Source: Colias croceus
Taxonomy: Eukaryota; Arthropoda; Insecta; Lepidoptera; Pieridae
Assembly: GCF_905220415.1 (NCBI RefSeq)
Contig: NC_059565.1
Coordinates: 4,488,501 to 4,552,500 of the forward strand
Direction: 5' to 3'
Length of the DNA stretch: 64,000 bases
Positions 44,401 through 56,100 of the stretch are shown piece by piece. The notes below the pieces were generated by a model, which did not search any database, was not told the DNA's origin, and saw only the letters and a list, made by a program, of their open reading frames with translations. The translations under genes and the position numbers were made by a program. Every line of letters starts with the position of its first letter. The first letter of the stretch is position 1.

Positions 44401-47400
44401 GTAGAGAAATTATCTTTAGTAGCTTCAATGTAGTAATTTTGCCACATAAAACTTTTACTTAAAAACACAAGCCTTTGACAGTTTATCATTTATTTTATAA
44501 ATATTCATCAGACTGACCGGCTGGCTTGGTTGGTAGTCTTCCGTCAAAGGTCGTGGGTTCGATTCCCACCCGGGGCAAATATTTGTGTGATGAACATAGA
44601 TGTTTGCTCTGTGTCTGGGTGTTAAATATCTATATAAGTAAAATTATATATGTATGTTTATCAGCCATCTGGTTGCCATAACACAAGCGACAGCTTATAG
44701 TATGGGATCAGATTGTGCCGTGTGTGAAAAATGTCCTAAAATATTAATTATTATTTATTAATTTATTATGTACAGAATTATATTAAGACTCACCATCACT
44801 ATTCTTAACAACAGCCTCGGTTTCTGTACTATCGCGAGAGGTAGAGGGCACCACTGTCTCTTCTATTAATATAAATTCTGAAAAAATTGATTTTATTTTA
44901 TAAAAACAAAAAAAGCCAACAAAAAATACAAGATAAAGCAATTTTTAATTACTTTTTGTATATTTTCCTCTCTCTCATTCAATGCACTTCAACAACATCG
45001 AAAAAAAATCAACAAAAAATACACCACAAATCTAGTCAAATATATTTTTTCTTCAATTATCTCTATGTTTACAACTTTTACTAACAAAAAACAACAAAAA
45101 ATCCACCATAAATATATTCAAACAACAAAAAATCTTCTAAAAATTATTTCAAATATTATTTTCTCTACCTGTATGTCTACAAGTCAGCATATTCCCAAGC
45201 GGAGCCAACGCAGCGACTAGTATTATTAGCGCAAGTGACGCTAGAGCCCCGAGAAGAAAGTCACTTGTAGTAGCCGCTGTACTAACTGTTAAACTGGAGA
45301 AATAAATAAATTAACAATATTTAGGAGTTAAACAGATGTTTGCTTTGTGTCTGGGTGTTAATCTACACTAATATTATAAAGCTGAAGAGTTTGTTTGTTT
45401 GTTTGTTCGAACGCACTAACTCAGGAACTAATGGTTCGATTTGAAAAATCTTTCGGTGTTAGATAGCTCATTTATTGAGGAAGACTATGGGCTATATAAT
45501 ATGTACCACGAGCGAAACCGGGGCGGACCGCTAGTAATTATTAAATTCTTAATTATTATTTAAGAACAACTAGGTATACCATAAGTAACAAAAATAGTGC
45601 TCAAAACTACACACCGGGTATTTAATAATAAATAATTAATCCATACTAATATTATAAATGCGAAAGTAACTCTGTCTGTCTGTCTGTTACTCAATCACGC
45701 CTTAACTAATGAACCAATTTGCATGAAATTTGGTATAGACATATTTTGATACCCGAGAAAGGACATAGGATAGGTTTTATCCCGGAAATCCTACGGGAAC
45801 GGGTTTTTCTTTGAAAACACGGGCGAAGCCGCGGGCGGAAAGCTAGTAATTAATATAGGCGACTAAGGCGGTAATTTAGGCAACTTTAATTCATGCGAAT
45901 AAAGTTGAATTTATTTGGATTAATTTAATAAAAAAATGTATTGCTTTTGATCTAACACCGAAAGAATTTTTCAAATCGGACCAGTAGTTCCCGAGATAAG
46001 CACATTCAAACAAATAAACTCTTCAACTACAAAATTTGTATACAACATTTGTATAGGATTGCTAACTAGAGGTTATTAATAATCGAAACTCAAAACATAA
46101 ACTCACGTGAACGCCTTAATCCTGCCATTAGCCCCGCCCACACTATCCGTCTCGCTCACACCCGTGCACTCCTCATCGCTCTCTTTCACTATGAACACTA
46201 CGTAGAAACCGTTCGGGAACATTGATTGCTGTAAAGTGAAAGAGAAAGTATAAGCATTCGACGATTTTTCTTATTATAATACACAAAATCACAACTCACA
46301 GGCTAGTTACATATAAAATTACGATTGAAAAGATTGTTTATTATAAATATAATAGCACCTAAAGAAAATACTTTTACACTCTTATTATACTTACTGTGAT
46401 GGTAATCCCACCTTTGGTAGTCATAGTGAAATGGTACCCTTGATATAACATATCTTTTTCATTGTCGAACACTGGACACTGAAAAAACGTATTTAGAAGG
46501 TGATTTTTTCAATAGTATGATAAATTTAAAGAAATATTAATAGAATAAAACATTGTAAATTAATGTAACTGTAAGATCCGGCTTGAAGGACCAAAAATAT
46601 GAAGTATAATAATTCAGAGAAAATTTGTAATTAAATCAAAATGAAGGAAACATAGTTTAAATCTATGCATAAACATTGATGTTTTAAATAAGACAAACGG
46701 AGTACCTTAAATTTAATATAGCAAATTTCTAAATATTATTTACTTACATATATCGAACAAAAACATATAAATAATTTATAAATTGCGAATTTCCGAATAT
46801 AATTTAATTGTATCGAACAAAAACATTTAAAGATAATAAAATATGTACAAACAAACTTACTGAGTTGTTTTGAATAGATATAGTAGCACATATATCATCG
46901 TCCGATTTGATATTTAATAACACACTCTTTGGTATTGTGTAGTTAAACCTGAAAATATTATTGTAATTGGAATATTAAAAAATAAAAAATATAGATAAGC
47001 GATTATTCGTTTCGACGCCATTATTTGAGAAAGTATTACGAAATGATGGAGTGTAACAATAATAATATTTCTTTTTATAAATAACAAAATTCATGATTTA
47101 TCAATATCTTACAGGTAAAAGTCATACATTTATTGAAACGCCTTATTTTATGACAGTAATGTTCAAAGTCTACTTGTAGCACTCAATGCAACCCCGCTTA
47201 ATGCAAAGCAAAGTTTGAGGTTAACTATGAGTCTTCAGTCTAGTTGTTTGTTGAATGATTGTGAGTTTTTAGTCTAGTTGTTTGTTGAACGATTGTGAGT
47301 TTAATTGTTTGTAGAAAGATTGTGAGTTTTTAAGTCTAGTTGTTTGTTGAACAATTGAGAGTTTTTAGTCTAGTTGTTTGTTGAACGATAGTGAGTTTAA

Positions 47401-50400
47401 TTGTTTGTTGCAAGATTGCGAGTCTTCTGTCTAGTTGTTTGTTAAACGATTGTGAGTTTTCAGTCTAGTTGTTTTGATAGACGATTGTGAATCAAATTTT
47501 TATTGCACGTCAATGCCAAATATAAACAATTTTTAATTTATTTTGTCACTTACCTAGGTAATATACCACGTTGAATTGCACTAACATTCCACGGGTCTCT
47601 ATCGAATGAGAAATAATAGTATTTTGGTGTGCTTGGTGTAACGTTCAGTTTCACTTCCTGAAAGTTTAGCAAAACTTGTACATATTATAATAAATAAGTA
47701 TATGGAAAACAGATTGTTTAAAACCCTTAATTTTTTTTTGTTTTTTATTCATAATCATTAGCGAACTAATTAGATTAATTTTAGTATTTATAAATTTAAA
47801 CCACAACATTATCACAACCAAAACTACCTTTTTTCTATCTCTTTAATGTCTCATCTATCCCTATTCAAAAATTTATCAAAATTAATACAACTATTTTCAT
47901 ATAACGATCAACCACAATTATTTATTTTACCTTATTCACTTCCAAATAGAAATTCATGACTCTCTTCAATTTTATGCGAACATTTACATCAGTTGGACTA
48001 GATGTCGCTAATGTCAATGTGGGTCGACTTTGCGATGTTATATCTAAAAATAATACAAATATATAAATTTTGTGTATTTGCAATGTTTTTAAAAAATATT
48101 GTAAATTAAGTTTAAATTAAGATTTTTCGATAAATATTCATCTATATATCCAGGATTAAACCATGGGTGTACTGCAAAAGTAAATCAAAGGAAAAACTGT
48201 AACGATTAAAATAGCGAAGTGTTGGGATTCGTTTCTAGGTATTAGTTACTAGTTAATAAAAACAATATAAAGCTACTTGCGTAGAAATTAGACATGATTA
48301 ATATTAAAGACAATTTTCAGTAATTCTGAAAATTCATCATTAACAATTTTATATGTATAGTGCTACAAATTAATATTTTTGAATAAGGAAGTATACGAAA
48401 AATCGTAAAGAATAGAAAAATTTACTCATTTTTATATAACGTCACATTTTCAATTTATTTACTTCAAACAAAACCGAGGGTAAAAGGCTGGCAACATTAA
48501 CTTACTAGGTCCTGCGTCATGCGGGCACAGAGTACGCTGCATGTCGTTAAATTGCAACACTCCATGTTTTGTCGTCACCAGCAGAGGTAGCTCCCATGAG
48601 GATACACCTAAAATATAATATATACATCTATACTAATATAATAAAGCTGGAGAGTTTGTTTGAACTAAATCTCAGGTACTACTGCTCCGATTTGAAAAAT
48701 GTTTTCGGTGTTTGATAGCACATCTATCGAGGAAGGCTATATATCATCACGCTAAGACCAACAGGAGCGAAGCAATGCGGGTAAAACCGCAGAGCACAGC
48801 TAGTAATAAATATCATTATACAATATGTATACCTTTTGAACTGCTTTAACTCAGACAGAAACAGGATAAAAATGAAAAAGTTTGTATCTCAGCCTATGTG
48901 CTGTATTTTAGCTTATATGACATTCGGTTAGGATGTAGTCGGTTCGGTTGAGCAACAACCAATCAATCGAACAAATTGTTACATACATAATCCATACTAA
49001 TATTATAAATGCGAAAGTAACTCTGTCTGTCTGTTACTCAATCACGCCTAAACTACTGAACCAATTTGCATGAAATTTGTTATGGAGATATTTTGATACC
49101 CGAGAAAGGTACCTTTTATAGGCTACCTTTTATTGCGAATTATGTACCACGGTCGAAGCCGGGGCGGACCACTAGTTTACAATAATTGTGGGTAGTTTAA
49201 GAAAATCAAAAGGGCATTGAAACTTTCTGGCATATCAAACCCGCCGCCATTTTGATTTTTTTTCGAAATCGCGGCGCACGATTAAAGTGGTATGTATGGA
49301 TAGAGGATACATAGACAAACAAAAAATGTCTAATAACATAGTACCCTAAAGCGTCACATTACCGAGATATTTGGAGGTAAATATCAGTTTATTGGAAGAA
49401 AGTAGGTAGATTCATTACATAAAAACATACATACATTACATAAAAATGTAAGTAATGTAATGAATACCTACTTTCTTCCTGTAATAATAATAATCTACCT
49501 GGGAGTGATTATTTGGAGATAATATTATGCATATAGACACGTAATAAGTCTATTTTTAGTGTTTGTCGTACTCATAAGTGAATATTTACCTCCAAATATC
49601 TCGGTAATGTGACGCTTTAGGGTACTATGTTATGAGACATTTTTTGTTCGTCTATGTGTCCTCTATCCATACATACCACTTTAATCGTGCGCCGCGATTT
49701 TGAAAAAAAATAAAAATGGCGGCGGGTCGATATGCCAGCGTCCATACAAAAAGTTTCAAACCCCTTTACATTACCTTAATTATATAAGTAACAAGTTTTC
49801 CCATAAAGTACTTAATTTATACCTGTATCTTTATATCTTCTTTTTCTAAAATATTTACGTTAAAAATAACTTACTTTTCTGTTGTGCAGCTGTAACAAAC
49901 AGCGGATATACGCCATTTATAGATTTATTTGTGCTGACGTGTACTCTGGTTGGGTAGCCGGAGTACAAATCGGAGTCCTGTCAAAATTAGAAATATAGGA
50001 GGCGCTCAAATAAAACAAATTCAAATGCAGTGACAGAATCGTTAAGGTTAAGGTCATTCGTCTATCGTCAAGGTCATTGAGCCAGGTGATAGCCTTAATT
50101 TGGATATATATTTTTAAGAATACAAAAAAAATCGATCGAAGACACTTCGATCGATTTTTTTTCGCGCTTTCCCGCCACAGCAATCGATTTTATCTTACTC
50201 TTTTGGTTTTATGTGTAGTTATTTGCATTAATTTTGTTCAATTGACTCTCTAAACTAAGCCTAACCTTACATTTAGACTTTAGTAATCGTTACAGTAATA
50301 CCATAGCAAATTGTGCCTTAGACCATAAAATTAATTTCACATGACCTTCCCTAATAAGAAATCTTATCTTTCTACATTTTTATGTGAAAATTTCAAGACT

Positions 50401-51804
50401 GTACTTATAATATTATTAACTAGCTTTCCGCCCGCGGCTTCACCCGCTTTGTCTACAACCTATTAAATTATATATTACAACATTTCCCTAGAATCACTCT
50501 ATCAATTAAAAAACGCATCAAACCTTTTGAATAGTTTTGAAGATCTAAGCATTCAGATACACAGATTGAAATCGACTTTATTTTATACTATGTAGTAATG
50601 GTTAAGTGTGAATGTATCATGTATGTATGTAACTCTATCACACTAAAACCGCTAGAGCATATGAAACCATAGTTTGATAAAAATGGAAATATAATATTTA
50701 ATACACATTCTTTTTAATTTCAGTACTAAACATAGATAATATTTTTTTTAAGCTACCCACAGTTTAAAAAAAATATTATCTATGTTTTTATTTTTATTAT
50801 TTTCACTCACCTCATAGAAATCCAATATTTGTGTTGTTGTGTTATTAACAGACACGTCAATTAGTTTATCATAGCCATATCTGGAACAATTAAATAATGT
50901 TGATGACTACAACATTAAATTGTCACATACATAATCTTTATATTATAAAATTGAATCGTCAAATGTGTTGCTAAGCACAAAACTCGAGAACAGCTGAACT
51001 GATTTCGTTAAAACTTTTTTGATAATATTTCTTGAAGTAAAAAGATGGTACTTTCGGAGAGAAAACGTAAATATGTAGTTACCATGGACAACGCCGGAGC
51101 GGACCTCTAGTATTGTTATATATTACAAGTACAGTGAGAGCTATACAAAGAATGTATATATTTTTATTTCAATCATCAATGTACATTTGGAACAAACAGT
51201 AATAATCTTGATTTAAATATAAGTAACTAGCGGCCCGCCCCGGCTTCGCCCGTGGTACATATTAACGTTTTCTCTACATAAGAACCATCCTCGTACTTCA
51301 AGGAATATAATAAAAAAAGAATTAACGAAATCGGTTCAGCCGTTCTCAAGTTATGCGCTTACCAACACATTTTGGGATTCATTCTTATATAGAGATATAG
51401 TATTGTCTTGTATGAAATTGAACCCAGGTGAAATCGGGCGTAACCTTATAGTTTCTATACTAAATTACACGTTATAGAAGACCATAGATCAACAAAGAAT
51501 AACAATACAATTATTGATTGTGGGGAATTCCCGAAAAGTGTGCTAGTTAAAAAGTTTCAAGAGATTCTATTGTAGTCTTCAAATTTCTCGTTTTTAAACT
51601 TTAGTTACTGTGCTATTAACTTGTAATAGTGATGGTATGGTCTTATCAACAACGCAATTGTTATTTAATTAAATAAATATTCTAATACACTTACGTGTTA
51701 TAAACAAAGGTTTTTTGAGACGTATTATCATATGTCTCAAATTTAGAAGCTGTGCAGACAACGAATGCATTGATAACTACACTATAAAATAAATTGTTCA
51801 TCAT
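38480..51804 (-). CDS. SID-1-like (SIDT family) multi-pass membrane protein, 20 exons
   Basis: Exons from the 5' end: 51695-51804, 50811-50880, 49875-49977, 48506-48607, 47931-48043, 47554-47657, 46861-46948, 46395-46478, 46107-46228, 45169-45293, 44794-44877, 43732-43840, 43359-43434, 42652-42825, 41989-42106, 41075-41197, 40635-40751, 39716-39848, 39088-39292, 38480-38656. They sum to 2337 nt, 778 residues, all phases compatible. A signal peptide (MMNNLFYSVVINAFVVCTA) leads an extracellular domain with family motifs SDDDICATISIQ and CPVFDNEKDMLYQGY; the first TM follows (LASLALIILVAALAPLG), then YALPVVQLLFTYQ, DVCYYNFLCAHPLGPLADFNHVYSNIGY, MGLALAMEGLLSACYHLCPN, DSSFMYVIAVL and the C-terminus HDLWHLASAAAMFFSF. 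SID-1 passes dsRNA between cells in nematodes; vertebrate relatives are linked to cholesterol uptake and dsRNA transport. The metal-site Ser/His, Asp and HxxxH residues are kept. Confidence 0.93.
40105..40215 (+). repeat. Dispersed repeat, related copy at 8463-8580
   Basis: Shares gggatctgtcactttaata, ttgtctatgtgaaaaacgac and agagaacctgcgcttaaagt with the earlier copy. It lies in a SID-1 intron (between the exons at 40635 and 39848). The same intron continues with TGTGTTG-rich simple sequence (40360-40590). Confidence 0.6.
41571..41802 (+). mobile_element. Helitron-like element, complete ends
   Basis: TC start, (tatggatg)3 run, the tract catagaggGtaacttggatt, then hairpin gcgggcgaagccgcgggcgg and CTAG before T. 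In a SID-1 intron. Confidence 0.75.
42218..42345 (+). mobile_element. Fragment related to the host element of the Gypsy nest
   Basis: It begins cagtgtggaaattttcgatg and keeps gggaaagtactagaaatact and gaccgggaatcgaac, in the order seen at 9945-10100. After this the two copies diverge; no matching right end was found nearby. Confidence 0.6.
42358..42470. repeat. Two consecutive perfect hairpins
   Basis: GCTCGAGC at 42358-42365 pairs with itself at 42381-42388. GCTTCAAGC at 42439-42447 pairs with GCTTGAAGC at 42462-42470. Both are followed by related GC-rich words (ggtcggtc, ggtcggtgtacgg). In a SID-1 intron. Confidence 0.7.
43071..43221. mobile_element. Foldback MITE with perfect 55-bp arms
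   Basis: Positions 43071-43125 and 43167-43221 are exact reverse complements over 55 bp on reading, around a 41-bp loop. A relative with slightly diverged arms lies at 56267-56437. In a SID-1 intron. Confidence 0.88.
43560..43676 (+). mobile_element. MITE-like element with GAAGTGAAACTTC ends
   Basis: gaagtgaaacttctttaggc at the left and caaagaagtttcacttc at the right. Same family as 2081, 55013 and 63021. It ends about 55 bp before the SID-1 exon at 43732. Confidence 0.7.
43886..44098. mobile_element. MITE related to 19263-19517
   Basis: Ends ataagtaaaaaggtgtgtag and ctatctacacttttt are inverted, and the internal tract tttgaagatcgaatgttgtg matches one arm of the palindrome at 19325-19345; the other arm is absent. 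Confidence 0.6.
44511..44762 (+). mobile_element. tRNA-derived SINE
   Basis: Head ccggctggcttggttggtag (box A-like), then cgtgggttcgattcccac (box B), a body with gatgaacatagatgtttgc and gtctgggtgtta, and a tail ending gtcctaaaatatt. In a SID-1 intron. Same family as the minus copy at 5480. Confidence 0.8.
45362..45534 (+). mobile_element. Chimeric Helitron-like element
   Basis: The 5' end (TCTACACTAATATTATAAAG, ctttcggtgttagatagctc) belongs to the fourth family, but the 3' end (gtaccacgagcgaaaccggg...CCGCTAG) belongs to the third. A SINE-like tgctttgtgtctgggtgtta precedes it. In a SID-1 intron. Confidence 0.7.
45640..45846 (+). mobile_element. Helitron-like element, complete ends
   Basis: TCCATACTAATATTATAAAT start; end cgggcgaagccgcgggcgg, aaag, CTAG before T. 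In a SID-1 intron, 110 bp from the preceding copy. A fragment of the fourth family follows at 45955-46025. Confidence 0.75.
47215..47490. repeat. Tandem repeat of about 33 bp in a SID-1 intron
   Basis: About eight units of tagttgtttgttgaacgattgtgagttttt recur, some with shortened variants (gagtttaattgtttgttgca), which gives a hint of a higher-order unit of about 90 bp. Between the exons at 47554 and 46948. Confidence 0.85.
48627..48803 (+). mobile_element. Helitron-like element, fourth family, complete
   Basis: TCTATACTAATATAATAAAG start, cgaagcaatgcgggtaaaac and cacagCTAG at the end. It begins only about 20 bp from the SID-1 exon at 48607. Confidence 0.72.
48991..49175 (+). mobile_element. 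Chimeric Helitron-like element
   Basis: The 5' part (TCCATACTAATATTATAAAT, gatacccgagaaaggta) is first-family, and the 3' part (gtaccacggtcgaagccggg...CCACTAG) is third-family. In a SID-1 intron. Confidence 0.7.
49206..49770. mobile_element. Foldback element of about 560 bp in a SID-1 intron
   Basis: The arm at about 49210-49390 (catatcaaacccgccgccat...tcacattaccgagatatttg) is mirrored by 49580-49767. The arms are about 90-95 per cent alike on reading, with a short insertion near the right tip. The 190-bp centre is AT-rich and holds its own small inverted repeat (gaatacctactttcttcc). Confidence 0.8.
50420..50605 (-). mobile_element. Helitron-like element, second family
   Basis: CTAG and the ccgcccgcggcttcacccgc hairpin, gaatcactctatcaattaaa, and actatgtagtaatgg at the far end. 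In a SID-1 intron. Confidence 0.68.
50935..51110 (+). mobile_element. Helitron-like element, third family
   Basis: TC start, gaacagctgaactgatttcg, and ccatggacaacgccggagcgg ending CTCTAG before T. In SID-1 intron 1, facing a minus-strand copy at 51227. Confidence 0.65.
51227..51400 (-). mobile_element. Helitron-like element, third family, reverse
   Basis: On the minus strand it ends gtaccacgggcgaagccggg...CCGCTAG. With 50935-51110 it forms an inverted pair about 115 bp apart inside one intron. Confidence 0.7.
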
Positions 51805-53111
51805 TTTTGTAAGTAAAAGTATTTTATTTTCATAATAAATATAAATCGCGAATGCCAATTCGCAACAAAACACAAATTTACTGTTTGACAATTATTGACA
51901 ATTCATCCTAATGACGTTGACATATTGATCAGCTGTGAGTTGTGCAGATAACATAAGCCATGTGAAAAATTACTAGATAACAAAAACCAAATGTGTCGGC
52001 GAAATACTTCTTAATCTGAATACTTTCAAGTTTCAATATTATAAAAATATCGCGCAGTATTTTATGTACTGTTTATTTCTGTGGTTTATTTCATTACTTG
52101 ACGAAATTTTTATTTGAATTGATTGTGAAAAATTATATTTCGTAGATTCAAAGATGTAAAGTTCAGTGTTGTATTCACACCTTTGATTCACACAGTGTAT
52201 TCATTTAATCAGTTTTTTTCAAAGGTTTTTATTATTTTAACAACAACCAATGTTGTTGGGTTTACTAATAATTATTCTTATGAAATGTTTTTATCTATTT
52301 TTATATTAATTTGCTGTTTTGCAAAGTTTGCAATCCAGTCTGTAAACACATACAGCTTTTATGATTTATTTCATTGATCAAAAAACGTTATCCTCTTTCC
52401 TCGATTTACCAATAAAAATAAAGAGTAATTATTGTTAATTAAATACCAATAAACTGATATTATTAGAAGGATTAGAAGGAAGGAAGGCAGATAAATAAGT
52501 TAATAGGCATAAAGGTTGATTTCAGTCAATAAATTCATTAGTACAGAGCACGTACAGAGCAATAATGAAAGATTTATCTAAATAATTTTTATCAAATACG
52601 TTAGGTCCTTTTATTTATATAATGTAATCACAATGTAATAGTTAAAATATAATATTTATAAAATTTGATGATGGGTGGATCGACGGCATCTTTATTTACA
52701 CTTTATTATTTCAAATGAAAGATTGTACCTTGAATTTTGAAAACGTCATTGCTCCGCACCAATAGTGTTCAAAAGATTCTATGACATCAGACATGATAAG
52801 CCAATCACTATTAGTTATGTAAACTTCGGATTCATGTATTGTCATTTGAAGATCAGACTGATATATAAATTGAAAATGGCGTCGTTTTGCCGATTAGATG
52901 AATCTAAGATTATTTTATCCGTGATCCTGTTTTAAATTAAACAGATACTTTACAAGACGTGAACAATTTTTTACTCGAACTTTGTAGTTTCGTTTCTTTT
53001 TGTTTTGTTATGTGTGTGGAAGCTGTGATGTTCCCTTGATGGGAGATACTTCGAATGTGGTGTTGTGTTTAAGTGTGTTTACATGAATTCGTCGCGGGTA
53101 TTTGGTGCAAG
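51805..53111. promoter_or_regulatory. Shared upstream region of SID-1 and Sos
   Basis: The two start codons face away from each other across about 1.3 kb. Nothing in between looks coding. The last 150 bp before Sos are less AT-rich and probably hold its leader. No TATA box or initiator can be placed with confidence. Confidence 0.5.
53010..53111 (+). promoter_or_regulatory. Chain of three upstream ORFs before Sos
   Basis: ATG 53010 opens a 9-codon frame ending TGA 53037-53039. The A of that stop starts the next ATG (53039), a 15-codon frame ending TGA 53084-53086. That stop overlaps a third ATG (53083), whose frame runs past the Sos start at 53112. It matters only if transcription starts upstream of 53010. 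Confidence 0.5.
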
Positions 53112-56100
53112 ATGCTGCCTACGGTGGAGGAGAGTCGGGGGTACGACTTCCAGGACCCCGAGAACGTCGGCAAATGGAAGGGCTTGTTCCTCAGTTCGTT
53201 TAGAAAGGTTTGTATACAATATGTCAATACTCAAAACAATGTACTATTCGTCTTTCTCACGACGAAATCGACTCTATTTACGTGATTAATGTTTCAAATC
53301 GATCGAATTTGTGTATTTGAATAATAGTTTGGTAAATACGCAAATTTCTAGGCCACTAAAGTAATAGGCCAAGTTCAATATTATTGTCATTCAATCGTCT
53401 AGTCATCGATTTGTAATTATAATTAAATTTCTTATCAAACGTATTATATCATATCGGATAATAAACGAGAATATAAATAATGAGGCCAGTAGACAATATT
53501 TACAATTTGAGGCATAACTAAAATTGATTGAATAGATACAATTTATTTATGAATTAGTACCTATTTTGTGAAACATATATTGTATAAATAAAACATAATA
53601 TAGAAAGTATGTTTCCATCAAAATATTAATTAATTTCTATTTACAATATAATATATCTTTTAACAAATTGAAATTTAAGACAAATTTAAAAAATATTGCA
53701 ATATACTTTAAATGTGACAAAATTATTGTTATAACAACGAAAGGCCAATTTCTCTTTCATAAATATTATTAAAACATTTTTATGCACAAAGTGACTAATA
53801 TATATAAGTGCTGATTTACACAGGGTCAGTAGACAAGTCAGTCGCGGCGCCGAATTTCGGCTGACTGACTTTAAACTGTTTACATAGACTTCAAGCCTCT
53901 GTACTGACTTCAAATCTGTTTACACAGGGTTTTTTTTCGGGTCAGCACTGATTTGCCTCGAATTTGTAGTCAGTTACTGACCCTGTGTAAATCAGCACAA
54001 ATATTATTAATATAATACAAATAATATTTAATGACTCACTCAATAAATATAGTATGACTCATTTTATATACAAACATGTAAATTAGTCAATTGATACATA
54101 ATAAAGAAAATAATATCTCAATGTAAAATATAATTACCATATACAGGTGTTTTTGCTTTTATAAGCGTCACCTGTATGTTTGTATGTAACCGACTCTTTT
54201 AGACTCGATTTTGATACTTTAAACAAACAGATTTAATTCAAACTTTGTACACTTATCAAGGATCGGTGACATTACAATAACTTCATGAGATTAAATATTT
54301 TGTAGTTTTTTTTTAAGTAAAATTTAAAGGTTGCATCATGGCAATACCATCTCTATAATTTGTTATCCTTGAATCAAAGTTTCACTTCTGACACGGGTGT
54401 TTGTTACACACGATTTTTTAACTACATAAATTATTTTCATGTAATAGTTGCGGTGCTACTAAGTTGATATATTATGATGATCATAAGCCTATATTGGTTA
54501 TCAATGCAGGGACACAGGTGTCCCATGGGAGTTAAGACTATTATTTTAGACATTAGAATATTATTATAACAGCTGTAATAATGTTACAATGTGTATTATT
54601 ATCGTCCGTAAACATAAGCATAAAAGAGTTGTAGAAAGTGTTGAATTAGAATAAAAAAGAGTTGTAGAAACTAGAAAGTGTTGAATTAGAATAAAAAAAT
54701 TTTTACATGATTTTATAAAAATATGTCTTCCTAGTTTATAAAAATATAATATGATTTATAAATATTTAAAATATTTACTGATTTTTAACACAATACACAA
54801 TATTTAACAACTTTGTACAAATTTCCAGATACTCGAGAACCTCCATCCGACATTAACAGCTGAAGAGAGTGCGCTAGAGTTTGTCGAGTCGCTCTGTCTG
54901 CGGTTGCTATCCATGCTATGCGCTATACCGGCGCCGGTTACTATACAGGTGAGAAAAAAAAATTGCTGTACATGGTTAGGTAGATAAAAAAAATGTGTGT
55001 GTACACACGTAAGAAGTGAAACTTCTTTATGGTCATATTTTGCAAAAAATAATTTACTATAATATGCAACTTAACAGAAATACGTCGAATCACGCCTGGT
55101 AGGGATAAGAAAAAGATGGCGCGTAACGGAAAAATGTCACGCGTAACGAAAAAATGTTACACTAAATTTTTTTCCAACCCCGATAAAGAAGTTTCACTTC
55201 AAAAATTTTAATACTACAATTTAGTTGTACATTGATAATTGTGATTAAGCTCAAATATAATATGACAAATCTTTAGGATACAATGCAACTTAATCCCTAC
55301 TAATATTATAAATGTGAAAGTAACTCTGTCTGTCTGTCTGCTACGCTTTCCCGCTTAAACCTCTCAAACCGATTTTGATGAAATTTGACATAGACAATCT
55401 TTAGACCCTGAGAAAGAACATAGGCTACCTTTTATTGCGAATTATAAAATGGTAATTGTTGTTATATTATTGTAAAAGGGAAGGGAGTATGTTAACAGTA
55501 ACACTGCTACATAATTTGATAACAGTTGCAATTTCAGTTGAATTTTTATTAACCCATTATTAACCCCGGGCCCCAAGCGGCCTGATCGGTCTACGGACCA
55601 CGACACAATAGATTTTCTATTGTGTCTGTGATTCCGGGGCGTGAGTTATTAAATTGTAAGCTGCGACATGATGCACTTCAACTCTATTTATATTTGTGAA
55701 AAATATATTCCATTACTTATTATTTATGGTTTTCACTGTTTAAACTTTCCCTAGAATACAAAAAAGTGAAGTCCCGTGTCCCCTAGTGGGGTAAGGGGCA
55801 GATGCATTATTCCTACATTTGTTTCACTGATCGATTTTCTTTAGGTACAAGTAGGTGATCAGCCTTCTGTGTCCTGCCACTTGCCAGACCGAGATATTTT
55901 TTTTTTCTTCGTCTCCACCGGGAATCGATCCCAGTACCCCTCGGTTCTACGCTCACGCGTCAACCACTGTACCAAGGACCGCCGAATACAACAAACATTT
56001 AAATACCAGTATGAGTCACAACCGCTCGGCCGTTCTCCACTTTTAGTAAAACAAACAAACAGCAATTGATTTTTATCACATAAAATTGATCTTGTTACTA

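Noticed and set aside
47215..47490. CRISPR-like regular repeat
   Set aside because: Same reason: tandem intronic repeat with no spacers.
52183..52377. Plus-strand frame of 64 hydrophobic residues between SID-1 and Sos
   Set aside because: AT-rich stretch giving Phe/Ile/Tyr-rich translation; no ATG context or conservation evidence.
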